A stretch of 64,000 nucleotides of DNA from WHSW01 sp963777775 (GCA_963777775.1 CAVZRL010000010.1:1-64000), one strand, 5' to 3'. Numbered from the stretch's first letter, positions 42,391-51,722 are shown. Made by a program: numbers and translations. The notes: generated from the letters alone by a model not told the origin.

Positions 42391-43281
42391 CTACGGGCCG
42401 CTGCTCGCGGATTGAGCTTCCTCCGCCAGGCTCTTGTTCTCGGGCACGAACTTGCTCGCCGTGAACTTCGCTCCCTGGGGGTCGGTGATCACGGTCATCC
42501 TGACCCATGGAGCGTCGAACGGCGCGGCGACCACCTGCCCGCCCAGCTCCGCGGCTCGCTCGGCGATCGCGTCGGCGTCATCGACCGCGAAGGTCACGCC
42601 CCAGTGCGACGGTGGCTCGGGCTGGTCGTCGGCGATCGGGTTCAGGCTTGCGACCACGTCCTCGAAGCCCGCCGACGCACCGGCCTCGGCCATGCGCTCG
42701 CGGAGCCCGGGATCGCGTCGCTCAAGATAGTCGCCGTAACCGGGCAGGGTCCACATCTCAAAGCCCCCGTCCAGGCCAAGGGCCTGCCAGCCGAACACCG
42801 AGCCGTAGAAGGACTTCGCTCCCGCCGGATCGCGGGTGTTGAGGTCGTTGAAGTTCAGGCTGCCGGGCTCGTTGACGATCTTGGCGCCCCTGTGCTCCTT
42901 CGCCTGCCAGGCACAAAACGCGGCGCCCGCGGGATCGGCAAGCACCGCCATTCGGCCGGCGTCCATGACGTCGAACGGATCCGTCAGAACGCTGCCCCCG
43001 GCATCGAGGACCCTGGATGCGGTGTCGTCGGCGCTCTCGACCCAGACGTAGGTGTTCCAGACCGCCATCGGCGGCGCGCCTTCGGGCTGCGATCCAACCG
43101 CGGCGACGTCACCGCCGTGAATCCGGGCGATGAAGTACTTGCCGGGCGCGTCCGGCGGCATCACGTCCTCGAACTCCCAGCCGAACAGCCCGCTGTAGAA
43201 GTCGACGGCCGACTCCGGCTCGGGCTGGCTTGTGTCGATCCAACACGGGACCCCGGGCATGTATCCGTCTCGCTCCATCAT
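42391..43281 (-). CDS. two-domain VOC (glyoxalase-fold) protein
   Basis: The 296-residue protein has two VOC half-barrels in tandem: first MPGVPCWIDTSQPEPESAVD with YSGLFGWEFED, second GSLNFNDLNTRDPAGAKSFY with GSVFGWQALG. Both contain DPAGA or DPQGA near the end. This arrangement resembles mycobacterial CFP32-like and antibiotic-resistance-type proteins, and binds small molecules. A WYL regulator is divergent at 43377 across an inverted repeat and probably controls it. Confidence 0.87.
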   Translation of the reverse strand: MMERDGYMPGVPCWIDTSQPEPESAVDFYSGLFGWEFEDVMPPDAPGKYFIARIHGGDVAAVGSQPEGAPPMAVWNTYVWVESADDTASRVLDAGGSVLTDPFDVMDAGRMAVLADPAGAAFCAWQAKEHRGAKIVNEPGSLNFNDLNTRDPAGAKSFYGSVFGWQALGLDGGFEMWTLPGYGDYLERRDPGLRERMAEAGASAGFEDVVASLNPIADDQPEPPSHWGVTFAVDDADAIAERAAELGGQVVAAPFDAPWVRMTVITDPQGAKFTASKFVPENKSLAEEAQSASSGP

Positions 43282-43324
43282 CGGTGCTCCCTTCTCGTCT
43301 TGCCGGTACCGCTGGGCACACTAG

Positions 43325-43350
43325 GGACAGATTTAGGTCAGGATCTGTCC
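43325..43350. promoter_or_regulatory. inverted repeat between VOC gene and WYL regulator
   Basis: ggacagat and atctgtcc are perfect 8-bp arms with a 10-bp spacer, centred between the two divergent genes. The site is a candidate operator for the WYL protein. Confidence 0.6.
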
Positions 43351-43376
43351 TAAATGCGGGCAACGATGAGATACGC

Positions 43377-44339
43377 ATGAGCGAGACCTCGAGTCGACTC
43401 CTGGAGCTCCTGTCGCTGCTGCAAGCACGCCGCGACTGGCCCGGCGCCGAGCTGGCGGAGCGGCTCGAGGTATCCGGGCGGACGATCCGGCGCGACGTCG
43501 AGCGCCTGCGCGGCCTCGGCTACCCGGTCGAGTCGCTGAGCGGACCGGCCGGTGGCTACCGGCTTCGCGCCGGCACCGCGATGCCACCGCTGCTGCTCGA
43601 CGAGGACGAGGCGATCGCGATCGCGGTCGGGCTGCGGACGGCGGCTCGGGCGTCGGTGGCCGGGATCGAGGAGACCTCGGTCCGCGCCCTCGTCAAGCTC
43701 GAACAGGTTCTGCCGGCGCACCTGCGCCGGCGAGTCGGCGCGCTGGGGTCGGCGACCATTGCTCCCCCTGTCACCGGCCCGACCGTCGACCCCCAGCACC
43801 TGACCGTGATCGCCACAACGTGTCGCGACTCCGAGTGCCTTCGCTTCGCCTATCGGAGCCGCGACGGCAGCGACACGCGGCGCGAGGTCGAGCCGCACTC
43901 GCTCGTCAACCTGGGGCGCCGCTGGTACCTCGTCGCCTGGGACCGCCGTCGCGACGACTGGCGGACGTTCCGCGTCGACCGCCTCGACCGCCCGGCGGCG
44001 ACTGGACCGACGTTCACGCCGCGCGAGCTGCCCGCCAAGAACGCCGCCGCCTACGTCGAGCAAGCGATTTCGGGCGCGCCGGGCCGCTTCGAGGCCCGCG
44101 TCACGGCGCAGGCAGCCGCCGCTGAGCTCGCGAGCCGCCTGCCGCCCTACTGGGGGACGTTCGAGCCGATCGACGCACACAGCTGCGAGTACCGGGCCGG
44201 CGATGATGACCTCGGATGGCTGGCGATGCGGATCGCGATGCTCGGCGTCGACGTCGAGGTGCACGAGCCGCCGGAGCTGATCGAGCATCTACGAGCACTG
44301 GCGCGACGCCTGCGCCGCGCTACCCGCCCTGCTGGGTGA
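43377..44339 (+). CDS. YafY-type HTH/WYL transcriptional regulator
   Basis: A 320-residue protein: an N-terminal helix-turn-helix (RRDWPGAELAERLEVSGRTI, then RDVERLRGLGYPVES) and a central WYL domain with RRWYLVAWDRRRDDWRTFRV. WYL domains sense nucleic-acid or small-molecule ligands and often regulate the neighbour. The ATG at 43377 is chosen since earlier starts run through the divergent VOC promoter. Convergent with SnoaL genes at 44364. Confidence 0.9.
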   Translation: MSETSSRLLELLSLLQARRDWPGAELAERLEVSGRTIRRDVERLRGLGYPVESLSGPAGGYRLRAGTAMPPLLLDEDEAIAIAVGLRTAARASVAGIEETSVRALVKLEQVLPAHLRRRVGALGSATIAPPVTGPTVDPQHLTVIATTCRDSECLRFAYRSRDGSDTRREVEPHSLVNLGRRWYLVAWDRRRDDWRTFRVDRLDRPAATGPTFTPRELPAKNAAAYVEQAISGAPGRFEARVTAQAAAAELASRLPPYWGTFEPIDAHSCEYRAGDDDLGWLAMRIAMLGVDVEVHEPPELIEHLRALARRLRRATRPAG

Positions 44340-44363
44340 GCTGTTGTCCCGCTGTGACCTCGG

Positions 44364-44768
44364 CTACTCCGACAGGCCGGCGGCTTCCAGGGCACTCCTG
44401 CGCTCCCAGAAAGCCTGCATCCGAACGACCTTGCCATCCAGGAGCGTGAAGATCGTTCCGGAGGGCTGGGTGATCTCGATCCCGTCTCGACCACGGAAGT
44501 GATCGACGCTGAGCAATAACACGCGCTCGGCGTCGATCACGCGGATCTGCTCGGGCTCGGAGCGATGCTCCTCCCACGCCCCATCGAACCGACCGAACGT
44601 TCGGGCTACGGCGTCGCGTCCCTCGGCCACGGTTGGACCGGGCTGCTCCGGAGGCTCCTCAAAAACCGCCGCCAGATCGAAGAAGTCCAGGGTCGCCGCG
44701 GATCCGAATCCACCCTCGTTGTAGGTCTCGACCAACCGCCGGATGATCTCGGCGTTCTCGTCCGACAT
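44364..44768 (-). CDS. SnoaL/NTF2-like protein (minus-strand pair, second)
   Basis: 134 residues: MSDENAEIIRRLVETYNEGG, then EGRDAVARTFGRFDGAW, then GTIFTLLDGKVVRMQAFWER, then ALEAAGLSE. A normal family member. It starts three bases after the stop of the gene at 44772, with the same tail-stop-gcg-ATG junction as in the distant operons, though the head bases have drifted. Soluble, ligand unknown. Confidence 0.85.
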   Translation of the reverse strand: MSDENAEIIRRLVETYNEGGFGSAATLDFFDLAAVFEEPPEQPGPTVAEGRDAVARTFGRFDGAWEEHRSEPEQIRVIDAERVLLLSVDHFRGRDGIEITQPSGTIFTLLDGKVVRMQAFWERRSALEAAGLSE

Positions 44769-44771
44769 CGC

Positions 44772-45176
44772 CTACTCCTCGCGCCCGGCGGCTTCGAGGG
44801 CCTGGCGCAGATCCTTCCCCCACTCGAACCGCGCAATCCTGCCCTCGCGAAACGCCCAGGTATGCGCCTCCGCCTGCGTGAGCTCCACCTCGCTTCCGCG
44901 ACTGCGGGTGTACCAGCTGACGGCGGCAACCACGGCGTCCCCGCAGTCGAACAGCTCGTGCAGCTCATGCCGGGACTCGCTCCAGACTTCGGCGAAACGT
45001 CGCATCGCTTGCACAACCTCGGCCGGGCCACGGCGAACACCGGGCTCGACTGCATTTGGGGGATTGACGTATTCGATGTCCGGAGTGGCGAGTTCGAGCA
45101 GCCACAACTGCGGATCTCGATCGATCAAGCCCTCGTCGTAGATACGGCGCACCAACTCGACGTTCTCCTCCGACAT
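44772..45176 (-). CDS. SnoaL/NTF2-like protein (minus-strand pair, first)
   Basis: 134 residues from the ATG at 45176: MSEENVELVRRIYDEGLIDR, then VVQAMRRFAEVWSES, then GDAVVAAVSWYTRSRGSEVE, then QALEAAGREE. The short leader before it (gcgcgatactgcccgggcg) is a drifted form of the gatactccgggggcg element at the other SnoaL operons, supporting its role as a promoter. Coupled to the next gene by a three-base gap. It lies next to an MFS exporter on the same strand. Confidence 0.85.
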   Translation of the reverse strand: MSEENVELVRRIYDEGLIDRDPQLWLLELATPDIEYVNPPNAVEPGVRRGPAEVVQAMRRFAEVWSESRHELHELFDCGDAVVAAVSWYTRSRGSEVELTQAEAHTWAFREGRIARFEWGKDLRQALEAAGREE

Positions 45177-45305
45177 CGCCCGGGCAGTATCGCGCCACGA
45201 GGGCGAACGCGAACTCGCCGAGGCCAAGCGATGGGTCGCCGAAGCTGACCGCGGCTGACGCTCGGACCGGCTGGCCACGTCCCTGCGACCGAGGCCCGGC
45301 CCTCG

Positions 45306-46907
45306 TCAACCCAATGCCGGTGTCTCCGCCGATCCCGACGGCTTCGCCTCGGGCAAGCGCACCATGCGAAACGCGTTCAAGAGGCCGATCAGCCCGGCCA
45401 GCAGCGGTACCAGGAGGGCGACCTGTAGCGCCCGCGGGCGGGCGTCCGTGTTGATCTCGATGATCTCGGCCTTGACGTCCTCGGGCTGGCCGGCGAGCAG
45501 TTCCTCAAGCCTCGTGTTGGTCATCACCTCGGCGTCGTCTTCGAGCGCGTCGGCGACCCGCTCCTGCTCGGCCGGGGCGAGCACGGGGCTGTCGCTCGCC
45601 AGGTCGGTGAAGATGATCGATAGCGCGGCCAGCATGATCGCGCCCGCAAAAGCGAGCCCGAACGAGAGGCCGAACGAGCCACCAGCGGAGTTGACCCCGG
45701 CAGCCTCGCTGACCCGTTCCTCTGGCACCGGGGCAAGGGTGTAGTTGTTGAGCTGCGAGACGAGCAGACCGAGGCCGGATCCGATGATCAGCAGCGGGAT
45801 GACGAGCGCCCACGCGTCGTCGGCGCGCGGAATGATCGGCAGCAGGACCACGACGCCGACGACGACCAGCGCGAAGCCGACCCGGATGATGGCGCTCGGT
45901 CGGCGGCCGCCGACCTTGCGGCCTGCGATGAGGGCGACCGCAAACGTGCTCAGCGACAGGGGCGCGAGCGAGATGCCCGCCTGCAGCGCGTTGTACTCGA
46001 AGACCATCTGGAGGTAGATGGGCAGCGCGATCATGCAGCCGCCCAGGCCGATCTGGGCCAGCATGTGGCCGGTGACCCCGAGCCGAAAGCCCTTGGACCG
46101 AAACAGGTCGGGGTCGATCAGGGCCGGCTTTGACTCGCGCTTTCGCCGCAACAGCCAGTAGACCAGCGATCCGAGGCCAAGCAGGCCGACCGCAAGCAGG
46201 GCGGCGACCGCCTCGCCGCCCTCCTGCCAGACGAGGATCCCCAAGACGATCCCACCCATCCCAATCACCGAGAGGACCGCGCCCCCGATGTCGATGACGC
46301 GGGCGCCGGTGAACGGGACGTCGCGTACCAGTCCGATGTTGAGCAGGACGATCGCGATGATCAGTGCCTCGAGTGCGAAGCCAACTCGCCAGGAGAGCAA
46401 GGTGGTGATGAAGCCGCCGAGCAGCGGGCCGATCGCGGCGGCGATCGCGGCGGCGGCGCCGACCAGGGCGTAGACCTTGCGCTGGGCCTCGCCGGTGAAG
46501 TTGCCGTGGACGAGTGCCTGCATCCCCGGTAGGAGCAGTGAGGCGCCGAGGCCACCGATGATCGCCCAGAAGACGATGATCGCTGCCAGGTCCTGGGCGA
46601 GGGTCATGGCCACCGCGCCGATGGCGTAGCCGACGAGGCCCAGCACGTAGGCGCGCTTGCGCCCGATCAGGTCTCCCACCTTGCTGCCGATCAGGATGAA
46701 GGCGGCGGAGACCAGTGCCTCGAGCGCGATCGCTGACTGGACGCCGCTGACCGTGGTGTCGAGGTCGTCGACCACGGCCGAGATCGAGACGTTCATCAGC
46801 GACGTGTCGACCACGAGCACGAAGCTCGCCGCGCCCAGCAGTAGTCCCAGGCGCCGGCTGCCGAGCGTCTCTGCGGGAGCATATCCTGCTCCCTCGCCTG
46901 TCGTCAC
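45306..46907 (-). CDS. MFS transporter, DHA2 (14-helix) type
   Basis: A 533-residue membrane protein with about 14 helices. MFS motif A is KVGDLIGRKRAYVLGL, the first helix pair begins LGLLLGAASFVLVVDTSLMN with the acidic residue typical of drug/H+ antiporters, and GGFITTLLSWRVGFALE resembles the DHA2 motif C region. A long loop (IFTDLASDSPVLAPAEQERV) precedes the last helix. It probably exports drugs or other hydrophobic compounds using the proton gradient. Confidence 0.9.
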   Translation of the reverse strand: MTTGEGAGYAPAETLGSRRLGLLLGAASFVLVVDTSLMNVSISAVVDDLDTTVSGVQSAIALEALVSAAFILIGSKVGDLIGRKRAYVLGLVGYAIGAVAMTLAQDLAAIIVFWAIIGGLGASLLLPGMQALVHGNFTGEAQRKVYALVGAAAAIAAAIGPLLGGFITTLLSWRVGFALEALIIAIVLLNIGLVRDVPFTGARVIDIGGAVLSVIGMGGIVLGILVWQEGGEAVAALLAVGLLGLGSLVYWLLRRKRESKPALIDPDLFRSKGFRLGVTGHMLAQIGLGGCMIALPIYLQMVFEYNALQAGISLAPLSLSTFAVALIAGRKVGGRRPSAIIRVGFALVVVGVVVLLPIIPRADDAWALVIPLLIIGSGLGLLVSQLNNYTLAPVPEERVSEAAGVNSAGGSFGLSFGLAFAGAIMLAALSIIFTDLASDSPVLAPAEQERVADALEDDAEVMTNTRLEELLAGQPEDVKAEIIEINTDARPRALQVALLVPLLAGLIGLLNAFRMVRLPEAKPSGSAETPALG

Positions 46908-47019
46908 GGCTTGATTATCAACGGGTTCCCCGGGTCCGCTTGCGCCCGCCCAAGAGGCCGGATAGGGTCCTTAAGACCCCCGTGTCTGGCGGCAGTCGGG
47001 GAGCGAGGGAGGCACCACA

Positions 47020-47766
47020 CTGAACCCGAGATCTACTATCGGCCTGATCGCGGGTGTCCTGGCGACAATCGTCCTGGCGCTCGCCCCGCCAGCCCAGGCC
47101 CGCGACTCAGCGAAGTTCAAGGTGCTCTCGATCAGCGGCACCGAGTCGTTCACCCGCGATGTGGTCTACCCACCGTCGGACTTCGGATCCTGCGCCTTCG
47201 TCATGACCGAGCGCATCAGCTTCCACAGCACCAAGCGAGCCACCGCCTATGCCTTCACCAGCAAGGCGCACGGCCGCGCGCGGGTGGCCTGGTCGTCGAA
47301 GCCCACCTTCTCCGGCAACTTCAGCGTGGTCGAGGTCCCCGGCAAGGTGACCGTGTCGCGCTCGGCGACCTACCAGCAGACCAACTACGTGGACCCGGAC
47401 ACGGGAGAGGTATTCCCCGGCTGCTACGACGAGCTGTCGCCGGTGGACTGCAAGGTCGAGCGGACCCTCCCCACGACCCTGGAGATCGGGGGCACGTCCG
47501 GTAGCGATGAGAGCACGTACGTCGCGCTGTCGGTGGACCTGGACGAGATCGACGCCGCGTGTTATGCGTACGTGGTGGACGCGGGCGGAGACGATCCGGG
47601 GCTGTTCTCGCGCGCCGATCTGTTCAAGCGCAAGCCCAAGCGGCTCGGCGACACGGACCGTGCCGAGAGGCCGGTCTTCGACAACCCGACCGATGACGTG
47701 AGCGAAACCGGGACCATCGTCCAGGAGCTCACGGCCGAGCTGAAGCGCAAGAAGCAGCGGTCTTGA
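47020..47766 (+). CDS. secreted hypothetical protein with a probable CTG start
   Basis: The frame, open from a TAA at 46972, has no ATG, GTG or TTG before the signal peptide. A CTG at 47020 with gagggagg 5-8 bases upstream gives LNPRSTIGLIAGVLATIVLA and an AQA cleavage site. The next available starts lie inside the mature protein. About 248 residues; the mature part is beta-rich with four or more Cys (GSCAFVM, PGCYDELSPVDCK, AACYAYV). No family recognised. A hairpin follows the stop. Confidence 0.75.
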   Translation: MNPRSTIGLIAGVLATIVLALAPPAQARDSAKFKVLSISGTESFTRDVVYPPSDFGSCAFVMTERISFHSTKRATAYAFTSKAHGRARVAWSSKPTFSGNFSVVEVPGKVTVSRSATYQQTNYVDPDTGEVFPGCYDELSPVDCKVERTLPTTLEIGGTSGSDESTYVALSVDLDEIDAACYAYVVDAGGDDPGLFSRADLFKRKPKRLGDTDRAERPVFDNPTDDVSETGTIVQELTAELKRKKQRS

Positions 47767-47783
47767 GGAGTGGGCAACTCCGC

Positions 47784-47801
47784 GCGCTCTGAGCAGAGCG
47801 C
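47784..47801 (+). terminator. short hairpin terminator
   Basis: gcgctct and agagcgc form a 7-bp stem with a 4-base loop, 18 bp after the stop of the secreted protein. No T run. The rest of the gap to 47960 shows nothing. Confidence 0.45.
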
Positions 47802-47959
47802 TGGGGAAGCGGCTGAATTGAGCGAAATCCCCGCCATTTGGCTTGCTCATGGGGCTGTGCGTGGCTTGCTACCAGCGCTGCGACCAGTTTCTGGCGAGAC
47901 AGAAGCTCGGGCGGTCCATCCGATCACAACCGACCGGTGGATGCTCTTCGGATGGCGCA

Positions 47960-48772
47960 CTACCCCTGAACGAGGGCCAGGATGACGCCCAGGACGACGA
48001 CGCTCTGAACCGAGTGCACGACGATCCCCATCCAGGCGCTCTGGAACCGCCGCGAGGGATAGGCGAGGGCGATGATGTCGATCAGGGTGGTGGGGATCAC
48101 CCACGGCGTGTGCAGGTGGTAGGCGGCGAACAGCACCCCGTTGGCGACGAAGTCGCCCCTTCCAAAGACGCCCCGCATCCGCGGTAGCAGAAGCCCCCGG
48201 AAGAGCAGCTCCTCTCCAAGCACGGTGTTGAACACGACGAGCAAGGCGACCACCGCGTACCAGCCCCACGCCCCGCTGAAGAACTCCTCGCCGCGGTCCG
48301 AGTCCAGGAAGTCGGCGAAGTCCCTCGCCGAGGGTCCCGGGATGGCCAGGGCTCCCTCGAGGGCGAAGAGCACTACGAAGGGCAACACCCACAGCCAGAC
48401 CCTTCCGCCCATGCGGCCGGTCTTCGGATCCCGGGGTGCCCGCAGCCACAGCGCGTTTCGCACGCGCGACCATTCGAGTCCTCCCAGTTCCCGCCTGATG
48501 AGGATTGCGACCAGCAGGAATTGCCAGATCAGCCCCGCGGTGAGGCAGATCAGCAGGGCCTGCATGAGTGGCTCATCCCCCCCGAGCTGGTCCTTCAGCC
48601 ACGGAGCGACGATCCAAGCGAGAACCCCCATCGGGACCGCAGCCGCAGCCCACACCGCAAGGATCTGAGCAAGCGAGTATTGCCTGACGGCTGCATACCT
48701 TTCGTCCCCCCGGTCGAGCGAATGCTCCATCGCCTGCGGCTCGGTCTGATCTTGGATGATGCGTGATTTCAT
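47960..48772 (-). CDS. CPBP-family intramembrane metalloprotease
   Basis: A 270-residue protein with about seven membrane helices. The CPBP/Rce1-like active-site motifs are present: EE-x3-R in LGEELLFRGLLLPR, the F-x3-H element in LFAAYHLHTPW, and a late His in GIVVHSVQSV. Such proteases cut membrane peptides, and in bacteria often confer immunity to small peptides or process signals. The sensor kinase and response regulator follow on the same strand; a link is possible but not shown. Confidence 0.87.
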   Translation of the reverse strand: MKSRIIQDQTEPQAMEHSLDRGDERYAAVRQYSLAQILAVWAAAAVPMGVLAWIVAPWLKDQLGGDEPLMQALLICLTAGLIWQFLLVAILIRRELGGLEWSRVRNALWLRAPRDPKTGRMGGRVWLWVLPFVVLFALEGALAIPGPSARDFADFLDSDRGEEFFSGAWGWYAVVALLVVFNTVLGEELLFRGLLLPRMRGVFGRGDFVANGVLFAAYHLHTPWVIPTTLIDIIALAYPSRRFQSAWMGIVVHSVQSVVVLGVILALVQG

Positions 48773-48890
48773 GACCCCTCCTGAACGGCGTTGAAACGGA
48801 CCGGCTCAGCATCTCCGCCGAGTCCTTGCGCCGAAAGCCGGGAGACCGGCATTTCGAGGGAGGGTTTTCTGGTGTCCCGGTGTCGGGTTT

Positions 48891-49535
48891 TCAGCCGCTG
48901 AGGAACAGCAGCACCGCCAGCACGCGCCGCGATTCGGTGCCGGTCGAGGGCAGTCCGAGCTTCCCGAAGATGCTCGAGACGTACTTCTCCACCGCGCCGA
49001 CGCTGATCACCAGGCTCTCGGCGATGCCGTGGTTGGACCGGCCGCTCGCCATCAGCTCGAGCACCTCGCGCTCTCGCGGGGTGAGCTCGTCAAGCGGATC
49101 GTCGGTGCGCTGGCGGGAGAGCAACGTGGAAACGATCTGGGGGTCGATCGCCGAACCGCCGTTGGCGATACGCCGGACTGCGTCAACGAACTCCGAGACG
49201 TCGCTGATGCGGTCCTTGAGCAGATAGCCCGTCCCCTCCGCCGAGTCTGCGAGCAGCTTCATCGCCAAGCCGAGCTCGACGTACTGAGAGAGGACGAGGA
49301 CGGCGGTTCCTGGGTATCGCTCCCGGATCTCGAGCGCCGCGCGCAAGCCCTCGTCGGTGTGGGTCGGCGGTAGCCGGATGTCGACGATCGCCACGTCGAC
49401 GGCATGGGCCGAGAGCTTGCGCATCAACTCCTCGGCGTCCTCGCACTGGGCGACCACATCGAAGCCCTCGTCGCTCAGCAACCGCGCCAAGCCGTCCCGG
49501 AGCAGGACGCTGTCTTCGGCCAGCGCTACCCGCAT
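48891..49535 (-). CDS. NarL/LuxR-type response regulator
   Basis: The 214-residue regulator has a receiver domain with phosphoacceptor Asp in VAIVDIRLPP, the switch Ser in VLVLSQYVE and Lys in GYLLKDRISD. The C-terminal LuxR helix-turn-helix is LTPREREVLELMASGRSNHG with VEKYVSSIFGKLGL. Its start overlaps the sensor kinase end by ten bases, so they are co-translated and form one two-component system. Confidence 0.92.
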   Translation of the reverse strand: MRVALAEDSVLLRDGLARLLSDEGFDVVAQCEDAEELMRKLSAHAVDVAIVDIRLPPTHTDEGLRAALEIRERYPGTAVLVLSQYVELGLAMKLLADSAEGTGYLLKDRISDVSEFVDAVRRIANGGSAIDPQIVSTLLSRQRTDDPLDELTPREREVLELMASGRSNHGIAESLVISVGAVEKYVSSIFGKLGLPSTGTESRRVLAVLLFLSG

Positions 49536-51295
49536 GGCATCTGGGCGCGGACACGGGTGCCGCCGTCTCTCGGGGTCCAGACCCGCAGCCGTCCTCCGAG
49601 CGCCTCGACCCGGTCGGCGAGACCGCGGAGTCCGCTCCCCCGCTCGCTGTCGGCGCCGCCGACGCCGTCGTCGACGACCTCGACCACCAGCTCGTCGCCC
49701 TGACGCATCACGTCGACGGTCGCCCGGTTGGCGTGGGCGTGCTTACCGATGTTTGCAAGGCTCTCCGTGACGACGTAGTACGCGGCCACCTCGATCGACT
49801 CGTCGAGCCGGTTCTCGACGGCGACGGTGAGCTTCACTGGGACTGCCGACCGGGCGGCCGCCGACTCGAGCGCGACTCCGAGCCCGTGGCCGGTGAGCAC
49901 GGCCGGGTGCAGGCCGCGGGCGACGGTGCGCAGCTCCTCGAGAGAGACCGCAATCTCCTTGCGGGCGGCCTCGATCTGCGACTGCGCTTCGGGATCGTCG
50001 GCGAGCTTGGCGGCGTACATCCCGAGCTCGAGCGAGAGCGCGATCAGCCGCTGCTGGGCGCCGTCGTGGAGGTTGCGCTCGAGCCGCTTGCGCTCCTGCT
50101 GGCCAGCCTCGATCACTCGCTCGCGCGAGCCCTCGAGCTCCTGCAGCTTCGCCTTGAGCTCAACCTGCAGGCGCCCGTTCTCGAGTGCGATCCCGGCCGC
50201 CGCGCCGACCGCCTCGAGCAACTCCGGCTCATCGTCGAGCGAGGGGTCGTGGATGAGGGCCGCCAGTTGTCCACCGTCGCTGTCGATCCGGGTGATGGAG
50301 CGGGGGTCACCGGGGCGGGGCAGGGTGACCGGCCGCCCGTCCTGATCGGCCCACGCGTCGTATTCCGGTAGCCAGTAGGCCAGGCTGACCGTGGGGTCGC
50401 GCAGCGCACGGGACAGCGGCTCGCGCAGGTCGGTGGGCGCCGGCTCGGAGCGCAGCTCGACCAGTAGGTCGCCGACGGCCGATCGTGCCAGGCGGGCGTC
50501 GAGGATGGCGAGCAGGAAGACGAACGGCGCGAGGCCGACCACGACGAACATAGTGCGTTGGACGGTCAGGAACGCATCCAGAGGGATCTCCAGCGCCAGG
50601 CTGAGCAACAGAGCGGCGCCCATCACGAATGCAACCGAGAAGAAGTTGACGAGCACCTTGACCGGTGTCGGGAGCGGTCGACCGGCCACGCCGCGGCGGG
50701 TGACCATGATGACGAACCCGATCAGGAACAACAGCGCGGCCGCGACCAGCTGGACCTTGAGGAGGTCTGCGGCGGCTTCGGGAGCCTCGATCACAGCGAA
50801 CGCGTTGCCGGGATCGAAGCCGCCGAGCATCAGGCCGACGACGTTGAGGGACGCCACCGCGTAGGTCGCCCCGACCAGCAGGCGCTCGCCCCGGCTGCGC
50901 AATGCCCCGGTCGGGAAGGCCAGGAAAACATGCATGAACGCGGCGAACGGGACGAGGTCGAACGCCGTGCCGAGCGTGGAGAAGAGGTTGGAGTTCGCCG
51001 CGGAGATGGACGACAGCAGGGTCACGAATCCCGCGGCGATCATCAGCGGACCGAAGCGGCTCTCGGGTTGGCGGTACCAGGCGAACAGCCCGCAGAGGAC
51101 GTAGGGGAGGATGAGCCAGGCGTGAAGGGAGGCCTGCAGGCCCGGATCCGGGCCGGCGTGATCGCTGGCGAGCTCCACGAGGATCGTCCCGGCCGTTGCG
51201 GCGATCGCAAGCACAGCGATCGCAACGACCACGAGGAGGCTCGGTCCTTTCGCAGCCTCCGACTCGTCCGTGCATACACGCCCAGGTGTGGCCAA
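49526..51295 (-). CDS. membrane sensor histidine kinase (HisKA_3 type)
   Basis: 589 residues: an N-terminal membrane region of eight or so helices, a GAF-like stretch (ELLEAVGAAAGIALENGRLQ), a HisKA_3 dimerisation helix with the phospho-His in RNLHDGAQQRLIALSLELG, and an HATPase domain with VTESLANIGKHAHANRA (N box) and DDGVGGADSERGSGLRGLAD (G boxes). It should phosphorylate the NarL-type regulator encoded just downstream. The stimulus is unknown. Confidence 0.9.
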   Translation of the reverse strand: MATPGRVCTDESEAAKGPSLLVVVAIAVLAIAATAGTILVELASDHAGPDPGLQASLHAWLILPYVLCGLFAWYRQPESRFGPLMIAAGFVTLLSSISAANSNLFSTLGTAFDLVPFAAFMHVFLAFPTGALRSRGERLLVGATYAVASLNVVGLMLGGFDPGNAFAVIEAPEAAADLLKVQLVAAALLFLIGFVIMVTRRGVAGRPLPTPVKVLVNFFSVAFVMGAALLLSLALEIPLDAFLTVQRTMFVVVGLAPFVFLLAILDARLARSAVGDLLVELRSEPAPTDLREPLSRALRDPTVSLAYWLPEYDAWADQDGRPVTLPRPGDPRSITRIDSDGGQLAALIHDPSLDDEPELLEAVGAAAGIALENGRLQVELKAKLQELEGSRERVIEAGQQERKRLERNLHDGAQQRLIALSLELGMYAAKLADDPEAQSQIEAARKEIAVSLEELRTVARGLHPAVLTGHGLGVALESAAARSAVPVKLTVAVENRLDESIEVAAYYVVTESLANIGKHAHANRATVDVMRQGDELVVEVVDDGVGGADSERGSGLRGLADRVEALGGRLRVWTPRDGGTRVRAQMPCG

Positions 51296-51561
51296 TTTTC
51301 ACCTCGGTCGCGGAGACCTTCCCGGCTTCCGCTGATCCTATCCCGGTTTCACCGCCCTCCGTGGACGCTTTGCAGGCACGGCTCTCGCGCGCGTTTGGGG
51401 GCCAACCGGAGGGTCGCAGGCGCCGATGCGGCACCGTTGGCGCTGCGATAGCTCGGGCCTCGTCCGCCCCGGCTACCAGCCGAGCTACCAGGCACGATCG
51501 GTGCGAGCCAGCAACCCGGGGCAACCATGCCTGTCGCAATCCGGCGGAGGTTCAGGAAAAG

Positions 51562-51607
51562 AGCGGCTGATGGGATTCGAACCCACGACCTTCTGCATGG
51601 CAAGCAG
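51562..51607. repeat. direct repeat of the tRNA-Gly 3' half (attachment site)
   Basis: 46 bases, from agcggctgatgggattcg through ttctgcatggcaagcag, are identical to 54475-54520, the 3' half of tRNA-Gly up to the anticodon loop. The two copies bound the intervening island, the classical footprint of integration into a tRNA gene. Confidence 0.88.
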
Positions 51608-51722
51608 CGCCGACGGTCCCGACGCTTGACGACGCGGGACGATGGAACCCGCTCTGTGACACGGGTTTCGACCCCTTCGCGGGGTGCGGATGGCTTGCCG
51701 CTGCGGAGCGGGTTTCGGATCG

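Noticed and set aside
31515..46907. A natural-product cluster from FAD oxidoreductase, glycosyltransferase, methyltransferase and exporters
   Set aside because: The genes lie on both strands with unrelated stress and regulator genes between, and no scaffold-making enzyme is present.
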